Source: Gerris lacustris (taxonomy: Eukaryota > Arthropoda > Insecta > Hemiptera > Gerridae). From it: a stretch of DNA of 64,000 nt. Position numbers and translations under genes: made by a program. The notes beneath the pieces were generated by a model that had not been told where the DNA came from, did no database searches, and worked only from the letters and a program-made list of their open reading frames with translations. Positions 34,143 through 45,700 of this stretch are shown piece after piece. The number at the start of each line of letters is the position of its first letter. Within the stretch, counting starts at the first letter, position 1. Location of the stretch: NCBI GenBank assembly GCA_951217055.1, contig OX578278.1, forward strand, positions 38,413,115-38,477,114. Direction: 5' to 3'.

Positions 34143-34810
34143 TCAATAAAAACTAAAAAAATATATATTATAAAACAATTTTTTTTTAACATAACTATAT
34201 AATAATAATATAATTTCTAAATTAAATCTCATTTGATTAGTAAAAATCATGTGATTAGTTATCGTTTCTACTTTTTACACATAATTGCACTTAGATATTT
34301 ATAATTAATTATTCAATGTTTTTGAAACAGTGTAAAATAAATAAAAGCGGAGTAAACTTGATTAGTTTATTTACCTATAAAACTGAATAAGTTTAGTATT
34401 TAAATTTTATTCAGTTGGTTAATTTTTTTTTCATAAATAGTTTTACAGGGAACTTAAGAATTCATACAATCTTAGGTAAGTTTTGTTTTTTATTTAACCG
34501 AAAAAATCACAAGATTTTTGTATCCTTTTTTTGCTTGGTTCTGATGAATGAGCAGTTCTTTCCCTTTGTCAACTGCACGGATCATTACACAATTTAAAAA
34601 ATTCAGCATTGAATAGTAAAGTTAAAATAGTTATTCCTTAATTTGGTGCATTGACTTGTAATAAAGGACTTGGCTTTTCAAAGAATACGCAGCATGAAGG
34701 GCTTGAAGTCCTATTCCGTGACACGGATTTTACCGGAAATCCAAGTAATTTATTGTTGCTCCTTAATTAAATTACTAGTACCACTCATTACAGTGGATGT
34801 ATCTTCCACA
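32240..34810. other. Intergenic DNA with no recognisable gene
   Basis: AT-rich. A decayed SINE-like B box is near 32595, and a 39-base poly-A tract lies at 34102-34140. No exon-like conservation on either strand. Confidence 0.45.
34102..34140. repeat. Poly-A tract (39 A)
   Basis: Uninterrupted A homopolymer preceded by GCCAGATATAT. It could be the tail of a retroposon, but no body was recognised upstream. Confidence 0.9.
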
Positions 34811-34813
34811 TTA

Positions 34814-34989
34814 AGGCGAGGAGACACTTGAGCATTCGCCCCGAATGAGCATGTTTTTCCGTTTGGCTTGCCCTATCCATATCTAAGCAAAACGAGGCAA
34901 ACGCATGCTCATACGTGGGCGAACTCATGCTCATTCGGGGGCGAATGCATGCTCATTCGGGGTGAAAGCTCTAGTGTATCCACACGCCT
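34814..34989. mobile_element. PIF/Harbinger-like MITE (176 bp) with internal 22-bp tandem repeat
   Basis: Ends AGGCGAGGAGACACTTGAGC and GCTCTAGTGTATCCACACGC…CT are imperfect inverted copies. TTA flanks both sides (34811-34813 and 34990-34992). Inside, a 22-bp unit containing GCATGCTCATTCGGGGGCG is repeated three times at 34900-34965, and once inverted at 34832-34853. Confidence 0.75.
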
Positions 34990-34992
34990 TTA

Positions 34993-36562
34993 CACTGTTT
35001 TCATTACAATATTATTATCTTGTGTCTGTAACCAAATAGAATTTAACATATTTGGCTTTCTGTCATATTAAATTTGCAAATAATGAACTTAATAAGAATA
35101 TATATAAATAAAAAAGAAAATCCTTTATCAGATATAACATTTTATTGCAGACACGATAAGGGATTGAATCGGAAGGTGACAAAATTACCCTTTTATTGTG
35201 ATAAAAGCAAGGCTTGTGTTTTCTGAGGGCCTTGTGTTCTAAAGTGTAGTGTTCCATCCAGGTCTATTTAAATTTCATGGGTTTCAGATGTCTAGTGTTA
35301 TAAAACTTCATGGTTCCTTTATCAAGATTTAGAATAAAAAAAGGTGTAGAAGGCTTTTTTGCTTTCTACAACTGGCTCCTTCGAGACGTCGCGATTTGGA
35401 GCTTCATGTTTCTGTTGCTTTCAACACGGCAAAAGTGAGTAGTCGCAAAAACAACAGAAAGTTTTTTTTTACAGAAACAGTTGTACAGTGGTTATGAAAT
35501 TCTTACCCTTCTAATGATCAAATAGTCCAACATTTTATTTCTGAGTATCTTCCTGGGTTTTAAAGAATTTAAAAAAAAAAAAAAAGCTAATAACAAATGA
35601 AAAGTTGTTGAACAATCCTTATAAAAAATATTTATATAAAATTATATTTAAAAAAAAAAAGAAAAGGGGATTGTATTTCAAAAGAGCTTATTCAATAACT
35701 TAAGTGAATAATATTGAATACCATTATATGATTTTCTGCACTGACAGAATTGTTAATTCCATATCTACCCTTCAACTTGCTAAATATCCAAATGTATTCA
35801 AGAAATTTCAACCATTTCACTACATTGCCTGATTTAAAGTAAAAAAAAAAATACGTATTCTTTAATAAAATGATTTTTTTTCTTTAGCAATTGTAACAAA
35901 TAAACATCACTATTAGCAAGCTTTAAAATAATAAAAGAATAGTTATTTATAAAGATGAAATATAATAGAATGTTTAATATTATGTATATCACATAAATGT
36001 GTCATAAGAAAATCTAACAACGTAATTTAAAACATTTACTTTTTTGAACAAGTAAGCTGTTAAGTTCCAAGACAAAGAAAAGTAGAGATAAGTTACAAAA
36101 TTCTGCACACTAAAATCATGTTTACTTATGAATATTTACTTAAATGTTTAAAAAATTAACATGTTAAATACACATTTAGATAAGACGTCACTACAGGAAA
36201 ATGATAGACTTTGGCAAGTGTAAGAGAAGGCCACTTAAATTTCATTATATTGCAGTTTTAAGATACATATTGGTATGATACATAAGCTAGGAAAACATTT
36301 CCATATAAATAACCTAGCAGGAATAAATTTTAATAGTATTCAATACAAGGTTGAAATTTCTTTAAAAACATTTTTTTTAAAGTAGGAAATCATGTTTGCT
36401 CAAGTCAAACCGACAAGAATGTGATTAATATCTCAGCAATTTGAAAATAAGTTAGAGTTCGGGATAGGAGCATCGTACGATTCATCACGATTCCATGCGT
36501 AGAGTAGAGTGTTGCGTCGCAGTGTCAAGACATGTCCGGGAGGAGGGTCGCAGTGCGATGTT
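34993..36562. other. Region downstream of STAM, probably including its 3' UTR
   Basis: AT-rich sequence on the 3' side of the minus-strand STAM gene. The poly(A) site was not pinned down. No other gene was recognised. Confidence 0.45.
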
Positions 36563-36735
36563 CTAAGGAGGAGGTTGATCAGGAAGGTAGTGAGGGGCAG
36601 GTGGAGGTGGGTGATAGAGTCCAGTGCCGTTATGAACTCCTGGAGGTGGTCCTACAGGGGGTCCACCAGGGGGTTGCATCTGATCTGGTGTCGGGCCTGG
36701 ACCCATATAACCACCTCCTGGTAAAGGATAGAAAC
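36563..36735 (-). CDS. Stam: STAM exon 10 (Pro/Gly-rich C-terminus)
   Basis: Acceptor TTTTGCAG. Codes (G)[19 protein letters not shown], then [15 protein letters not shown], and ends LPDQPPP-TAG (stop at 36565-36563). A longer-looking plus-strand reading frame here is the antisense shadow of this exon. Confidence 0.93.
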
Positions 36736-39700
36736 CTGCAAAATCCAAAATACGTCAATTTCACTCAAAATTTTAAAATTTTGTATAAATATCAAAATTT
36801 TTACCAATATCAAACCTGTTATTAAAAGAAATATTAAAAAAACAAAAAAACATTGATACTGAGGTCAGATAGTGCCTATTTATATTTCATTAAATTTATT
36901 TAGTATTAATATTATTATTATAATTCGGACTAATTGGGACCAGACACTGTCCGAATTACTGATTTGTCCAAATTTTCAAATATGCTGTAAAACAATGCAA
37001 CAATACTATTATACTCGTTGGGTGATTTCACAGGAACATTGTTATTGTATAAGGGAATCTTAGATATTATTTGTTAAAACTCTGCTTTTGATTACAAAAC
37101 ATCTCCTTATTTACACATTATATAAAAACCCAATGAAATTCAATTAAATGCTATCTTCGTCAGTTATTAAAATGTTCAGTAGGCAGTCCGGATTTTAGAG
37201 GTCCGAATTATCGAGGTTCAACTATATTTTTTTTAAATAAGTTTAATTTTTTTTATGCAAGTTTAGCTGCTTAAAACAACATTTATATTTTATGCTATGT
37301 TACCTTATTCATATTATTTAAAGTTTTGTTTATTAGATTATTATTATTTTATTTTTAAACCAAATTTGTGTATAAATACATAATAAGTATTATAGAGTCC
37401 ATATGAAGTTTCAAACAAAGAAGACTAAAAGTAGGTTCAATTACCTTTTTTATTTTTCCCCTATTCCCCCCCCCCCCCCCCTCCCACTTAGGAATAAAAT
37501 TTCAGAAAATTGAATCAAGATGGTAGATCATAAAAAGGTTTCTTAGCAAGTTCCTAAGGGCTAAGAGGACCCCATCTACAAAATTTCATGGTCATAGGTC
37601 CAGAGACATCAGTCAGTCAGTGATATTTGAATTTTATATTACTACTTCTCCATAAGTTTTCAAAACCGTTTTGAAAACTGTTCTGGTTTCAAACCGAAAG
37701 TGTTTCCATGAGGAGTTTCCAAAACAGTTTTCACAACAATTATGAAAACTATAAACTTCCAGACTAGTTATAGTTAAGTCAGGTTCTCTGCTTATCATAC
37801 CTACTGTGCATATCTCAATTCAGTTTTCAAATCAATACCCGTTTCCATGCTATTTTTTCAATACAAAACCAAAAATTTGCTGTTGTGACCTTGAACTCAA
37901 AACGTTTTGAAATCACCGTTTCCATGGGGTTTTAAATACAACCATTTTCAAAATGGTTTAGAAAACTCATTGGAATGTAGTAAACATATAGATTATTATT
38001 ATGATCATTACTTTGAACATTTTTTGAGGGGTAGGACTATAATATAATAAAACAAGAAAGAAGCCACTTTTGAACAGTCCATCTATTCTTGTTGACAATT
38101 CAAATACTACACACATGTCATTACATTAACAATGACATTAATAGAAATCATGTTAAATATGGTGTGAACTGACCTCCGTTGTAAATAGGCTGCTGTGGGT
38201 GAGGTGGTTGGTACATGGGCTGGTGATGCGGAGGGGGCATCTTGTGGTAAGGAACAGGCTGAGGAGGCATTACATGGTGACCATGGTGACCCTGGTGAGG
38301 AGGTTCGTTCATCAGACTATGATACATATTGATAGCTTCTACAAGACTAGAACCAACCACAGTTAACTCTGCACTCTTCTTATCTAACTTCTCTAGCTCG
38401 GCATCTATCAGTGGACCCATCTTATACACCTCGTCTGGAACAAATTTACCTCATAATAATCACCTTGTACAAAGATTCGCCATTCTTGGTGGACTACAGA
38501 TAAAGGTAAAATTTGTAAGTACATAATAATTATTAGTACAACTCTTAATGCCACAAATGATTTATCCTTAAAACATCAAGTTTTAAGTTTATAAGTTGTA
38601 AAATTTAGGTGACGTCGCACCTTTTTTAAAATTAAATCCATATTATAATTGGTGTTTAACTTTGGCACTTAAGGAAGGTCAACCACCAGTAGACATTGGC
38701 TCTTAAATGCAATCTAAAGTAATAAAAAATCTGTGGCACTAAAGCCTGAGAGAGGCTTGGGCCTGCCCAACGGCTTATACAACCAAATATCATTAAACTA
38801 CTTCACTAAAGTAGTGACCTATTTATGTCATAATGCTGGGTGAACAAAACATGGACAATCTATGCAAAGTTAGGAATCGAACCTGGGGGCCTCTTTGTGC
38901 CAATGAATATCTAACACTTATTGTTGGTGTAATGTATTATGGACTTATTGTTTGTTTGTGTAATTTTAATGTATTATGGATAAATTCAATGATTTGAGTA
39001 AAACTTACCCTCAAGTGCGAGCATCTCTTCTGAATCATCTTGACCATCATTTGGATCTGCTTCATTGAACATTGTGAGTAACCTGATGACACAGAAAATA
39101 ATTTTGAAATCCCAAACTCAAGAATAATGTTATCAGTAACAATAAAGATAAAGTTTTAGTAAGATAAGTAATAGATTGGATAAAAGAAATAACAGCCATT
39201 TTGAGTAACCAACAAAAGTATAAGACCATGTCAAAAAAAAAAGTTTCTCACATGGGAAGAACAAAAGTAACACTTGAACACAATGAATTCTCACATTTAA
39301 CGTAACCTTGGTGTAAACACTGGTTTTTAAAACATATCTGAAATCTGATGCCAGTGGTTAGAGCAATATATCTAGCCTGAACAAACAAACAGTTCCAACT
39401 ATTTTAATTACATGCTAACAACATTTAGTTGATATAAAGCTCAATAATTACAAGATAAAAAGAACTTTTTATATACTACGTTTTTTAATTTTCTTTTGAA
39501 TCATAATATGTAATGTTGATAATATAATTTTTATTGTTATATAAAATGTTATTAATATACAAATAGTTCCGAATTTATTTACTTCACACAAATGACAACC
39601 ATCTATAGAGCTGATCTTAAACCTATAAAAGGACAAATCTTTGAATAACGGATCTCACCAACACCGAATCTAAACCGTGGCCATCGATGGCCCCGTGAAG

Positions 39701-42700
39701 GGGAGAGTAAGAGAAGAAAAATAAGTACAATTAAAGAAGTACAGATGTAGAGAAAATAAACCGATATCTAGTACACAAGTGTAGACACCTGGTTGCCATA
39801 CGTCAATTAATTTATTTCTTTGTTTAGATATTCTTTTTAGCTGTCATTCAATGTTTACCTCTAAATAAAAAATCACAAATTTGAAACTCGTCATAATGAA
39901 GATCTTAAAAATATGGGATACGTCAAAACAAATAAAATAACTTGCGGATTTTTTCCGAACTAACTTTCCATACAGCAAAATTTGCTGAAAACGAATTAAT
40001 ATCTGCTGAAAGATGGCTATAAGTATTAAAATAATGCATTGTCACCGAGTTCTGAGCTATTCTAAAAGTTTCAAGTGCCTAGCTATTCAGGAAGTTAGTT
40101 AGAAATTGATTGCCAGATTTGCACCGGACAAACAAACAAATAAACAAACAAACAAACAAGAAAGCAAGCTAATAAAAATGTAGTAAAATATCAGAGAAAA
40201 TGGTTAATAAGAGTTATCTGCAAAGTTCAAAATATTTTTGCTCTAATTTACATTTTAACTAGGGCCAGTTCTTCACTGCATTGAAACAAATTGTGCGGAG
40301 GGGCCAACAAGAAAGTTTATGTAGGTCTTAACATTTCAGCATCTTGGGGCTTGATTTTTGAGAGAGAAAAAATGCCTAACAATTTTGACTGTAGTGTTTT
40401 TTTTTTTTTTTAAAAAAAAAAAACCCTTCTAACTATCTCTGTATTTTGAGAGTAAAAATTTTAATTTTTTTAATATGTTACCCACCAGAGAAAGTAACAT
40501 GCCGGACATTTTAATTTTTAAAGTATTTTACTATCTAATAAATTTATAATAAAGGACAACAGACTTCATGCTAAAGGTCTGCTGGTACTACCACATCTAT
40601 AAAAAAAACTGATTGTTAGTCTATATCCAGACCCTTAAAAAGATAGGTGTCTTGTAAACTCTCTAAGTTTTTGCATTAGTTGATAGCCAGTCACTAACCC
40701 CTGAATATCACAGGTACCTTCAAGGAATGGGGATTTAACTTTTCAAAATCTTTTTACCCCCTCCACCTTCTTTACAACCCTGGTAAAGGACTGGAAATAA
40801 CCTCTTGGACAAAACCCATTGACACCTTATTTCTTCAGATTTTCAACTTTTTTCATGAAGTAATATAATTATATTCAACCAAATTCAAATGATTTCTAAC
40901 CATTAACCCCTGGCATTTTCCCCAAAAGTTTATTTTTTATTAAAAAAAAAAAAAAAAGAATACAAAATTTATAAAGTGGATGGGGACAGTAACCCCTTGG
41001 ACAAAATTAAAAACTGTGTAACTGTTCTAGCTCATACGGTACATTCAGAATATTATCCAGCAACATCAAAATAATTTCCTCAGCCACTAAGAAATCTTAT
41101 ATATAGAGATATAGTATTATTGTCTATATAAAAGAAACTGACTCTAAGGTTTATGGTTCAAGAATGTGGAACTCAATTATATTCTTTTTTTTACAAAAAA
41201 ATTCTTTTGACTGACTTTTTGTCAAACAACAAAAATTAATGTAAAATAAAATAAATAATAAATCATTTCGATTTCTGTAGGACTATTCCCCTACAGAGAC
41301 ATCAAATAACCTCTCAAGTGGAGGGACAGCAAATGACCAATTTAAATGAGAATGAGAGTTTGTTTAATTGTTACACAATTTTAACTATACAAGAAATACC
41401 ATATAATTAATAATTATTGCAAATAGTTTTCTTCTCTTAATTATTTTTATTATAAATTAACGTGTGATAGATGTAACTTATACCAAATAGATCACAAGAT
41501 GAGGTCATAAGAAGCACAATACAAAAAAAAAAAAAATACAAAAAATAACTTAATTATGTACAGATATATAGAGGAGCTTACCCATTAGAACTTAAAAAGA
41601 CAATTTTATCAGAATAAATTTAATTATGATTTAATTACCTGTCTATTTTAGCTTCATTAATTTCTATTTGTTCTGGTATTTTAATTTTTTTCACTTCGAC
41701 TACTTCATTAAATTGTATAGATTTCTTTTCAGCCTCTGTAAACACAAAATAAGACTGATTTGTAAAAAATATAAATATATATATGTATTTATTTATGACC
41801 CTGAATCAAAACAAAATTAATCAACCTCTTAAATCATTTATTAAAGGAGATAACAATGTTTATCACTTTATAGAACTGGGACAGTACTGTTGTGATGGGA
41901 TATGACTTCATAGAGCCATATCACCATGTTTTGTAGTTATTCAAATCTGTATGAGTATGAATATACTCTGATGATGATGATGATGATGATGATGATGTCT
42001 TAAATTATAGAATTAACAATTTAATTTTTTTTCTATATATTTCACAAAACATGAAGGTAAATAAAGGTTTTATAAAGTGTTTTAGCTTACAGTTTGAGTT
42101 TCGTAGATCTTGTTGAAATAAAAGATATGGGATATGCCAACTGCTTTACAATGTTTAACATAAACTCAACATTGCAAACCATAAGTACAACAGTGCAAAC
42201 GTCTGTTGATTGGAAAGTTTTTAAATTTTAACAATATCATATTGATAGTGACAACACGAGACCTTTCTTACCCTCTTTCATTTCTTAACAGCTATAAGTA
42301 CAGGGTGAGGCAGAAAGGACGGATGTGAAATTGTTAGAACTCATCACCAGGTGGGGTGACAGATGTGCAGCAGGTGTTAGATTTGTGAAGTCTTAGCATT
42401 TTCTTTTCATTCGATAGAACACTGTGGTTTTGCAAACGATGTTTTTGTGATCTAGTTCGAAGTATTCTTTTGAACTTGGTCTCAGTAATTGTTCGGTAAT
42501 TTTGCATGTAGACCTAAATTTCCAGCCCTAAAAATTAGCCATTATGCAACAGTTGAAGCCAGGGGATTACACACAACAACTGAACACATGAGATGGAAGC
42601 AATTTTAGAGGCAAATGACAACTTCATTATTTCCTTTTACGTCCTTGTTCTTTCTCATTCTCTTCAATGTACTTCCAAAAAATCTTAAGAAAAGCATCAG

Positions 42701-45700
42701 TGATAACACACACCACATGGGAGATGTTTTTCTCATTTGATTTTATCAACTGCTGCTTCAATACAAACTCACATCTGTTAATAAATGTATTTTTAAGAAA
42801 AAATTGAGTGTTCTGTGATTTTTAAAAAAAAAAAAATCTGTCCTGTAAAAAGCTGCCCAGCCTCACCCTTGATAATATTGTGCTTTACTTGGTAAACCTC
42901 TTATCCTAATACATTTGAGCAGTGAAAGCTCATATATGATCGGCATTTTAGAATTCCAATTAAAAATCTTACCAAAATTAGAGTATCTAAAAAATAATGT
43001 CTTCCAAATCATGTGGATTAAAACACTAGTGAAACATAATTGAAAATGTAATATTGCGAGTACTTACTAGAAGTGGACGGGGGGGAGGCTAGCTGAGTCG
43101 TGACAAAGTTAGAAGGAAAGAGACCCTCACCCTTATGACTACTTCCTCTCCACCAGTTGGCATCTGTATCGTCTATCACGTCAACTAAACAAAACAATCA
43201 AAACATTTTATAATAATAAAATAAATAATTCATAATAATTATTAAATAAATAAATAAAACTCAATTGATAATGCAAAAAAAAAAGTTGTAATATAACACT
43301 CATAGAGTCACAATGCTACCTTTATAGCAACACCTTATACTACAAGGGATAACTAAAACTAAACTAAGGAATAGTAAAACCCTTTTTACTAATTTAACTA
43401 ACTTAAAAATCATATAAGGCTGTATTTTAGGAAACAGTGAACAATAGGCCACAACAACAAGCAGCAATATGGATATGAATTAGTAAAATAAATGTATAAG
43501 GTCTCTGATAAATTACTAAATAACTTTGAGATAGCAATATTTCTACACATGAAACTAGTCAAATATTTAAAAAGTGCAGCTTTACTCGTTATTTAAGAGC
43601 AACAAAATATCCATTATAACCTAATTATACTTTTATTTATTTATTTTGAGGCGGAGTACAAATCAGATCTGGTGTAGGGATCTATGAAGTGTATATATTC
43701 TTCAACAGCTGCTTGTGAATGATTTTGAGTATATTTTAGCCAGTAGTAATTTCAAATCTAGAACTGTGGGATAAGAACAGAGGAAATCTCCAAGTAAGTA
43801 AAACAGCGGAGAGGAAGTGGATTTAACACATGCTTGGGGAAGGGTAATGATGCCTTGGAAAGAACCCTAGGACTGGAATCCACAGGAATGAGAAAGAAAG
43901 AGAAGTCAAAGCAAAGATGGGAAGATCTGTCCCACTGAGGAATTGAAACCCCTTTTAAGTCAAGAATACAGTGGTTAACAGAACTGGATAAGATGCTTGT
44001 TCATGCCAAGAATTAAGTTTATTCATTCATATGTTAGTTGACAGTATAAATCAAGATTTTTTCCCTGTTGACATTTGGCTATGTTTCCAGCGGTAGTTTG
44101 TTTCCACAATGTTGACCTTTTATCAGTTCAATACTAACAGCATACTTTGAAATATCATACTTCTTTTTGTAAAGGTCAGAATTATTTATGGCTGAAAAAT
44201 GTGAAATAGATACACACCTTCCAAATAGAAATAATACTAGTGTTTAGATAAGTCTGTGAAACATGTTTTGATTCGATATAGCTGATTCTACAGCATAGCT
44301 CATTGCAAGATTCGCTTTGCAGTAAGAGACATATTTTAAAATCTTTCATCAATAGAATTCTTACTAGAGGTCGACCAAGAAGTCATGAACACGGGAGAAA
44401 CGGAAAGCTTAACTTCGTTTAAAATCGGAACTTCCGAGTAGTGCCGAAGTCAGTACAGTCGGGTGCTAAGACACTACCCATTTCTAGTTTGTATGACATG
44501 CGCAGTTACGTCAAATCTCACGAATAACAACAACAAGGTTTTCAATCTGTTAGGTTTCCTGTTTTGTTTGTTTTTATACAATACAAATTATAGTCACACC
44601 TGTCCTAAATCCAAATAACTCGGAAATAAAGAGGAAGAAATAATAGATTATGAAAGAAGAAAATCTATTTAAATTGAAAGAATATTATTATGAATAATAA
44701 TATAAAGATATTATCGTACATTATTAGTGATTTATTATCAGGTACAGTGTTGCCTGTTGCATAAAATATTAAAAAAATATAGAAGTTATCAAAAATAAAA
44801 TTATTAATAACAAAAGAACAACACTGTGTTTTTTGACCGTGGTCTATTATATCAAAAACTGACTGTACATGACAACACTAGCGCACTCCTCACATTTCCA
44901 TGACTTCTTGGTCGACCTCTAATTAGTAGTATTGACCTTTGAATGGATTAGTTCATTCACATAAACATTAAATTTAGGCAGCTTTCACACCGAAAAGACA
45001 AGGGATTGAAGACCGGTTGGCAAGAGACAGGACCTTTTCCACTGGGGAAGCTCCTGCTAAGTAAGTCACCTGTCTCCAGTTTCCTACTCCTTTACTCTGT
45101 TTCCTAGTGTTTTATGTTTCACTCCTGTTTAGGTGCATGCCCTAATTTTAATTATGTCAGCTTCATCCCATCAAGAACTGTAGAGCATAATTTGTATAAT
45201 GAGAAGAAGGAAAAGACGTTTATGGGTTCACCCTTTAGGAACTCTAAAAATCACAAGCCTAACGTCATTCCCCAACAGTTTTTGGGACCTTGAAAAAAAA
45301 AATCTACAAAATGGATATTACAACCTTCCTCAGACTACTAGATTTGATGTGGCCACATATTCTCCATTATAATCCTAATTACCAGTACTTAAAACATAAG
45401 CACTGTAATTAGCAAATACAAAAGTAGTTTGCTGGTTTTGTATTTTTTGTACTATAAAAGTAGTCTTACTGATTTCTCCGGCTGTGAAAGTAAGTTCGTT
45501 ATCTTCAGCAGCCTCAAAGTCGTAGAGAGCTCTGACTTTCTTAGATGCACTCCCACTGGCTCCGACCTGAATACCTGATATTGCCATGTTGGCTACACTG
45601 GGGTATAATGACGTTGACTCCTGTTGCTTCTTAGAGGCACTTGGGCTACCAGACTCCTTCAAGCTTAATTCTATTGCTAAAACATCACAAACATACCCAC

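Noticed and set aside
34900..34965. CRISPR-like array
   Set aside because: The 22-bp units are directly abutting with no spacers, lie inside a MITE, and the genome is eukaryotic.
36509..36825. Two plus-strand ORFs near 36.5-36.8 kb
   Set aside because: They are antisense to STAM exon 10, which has strong protein conservation on the minus strand.
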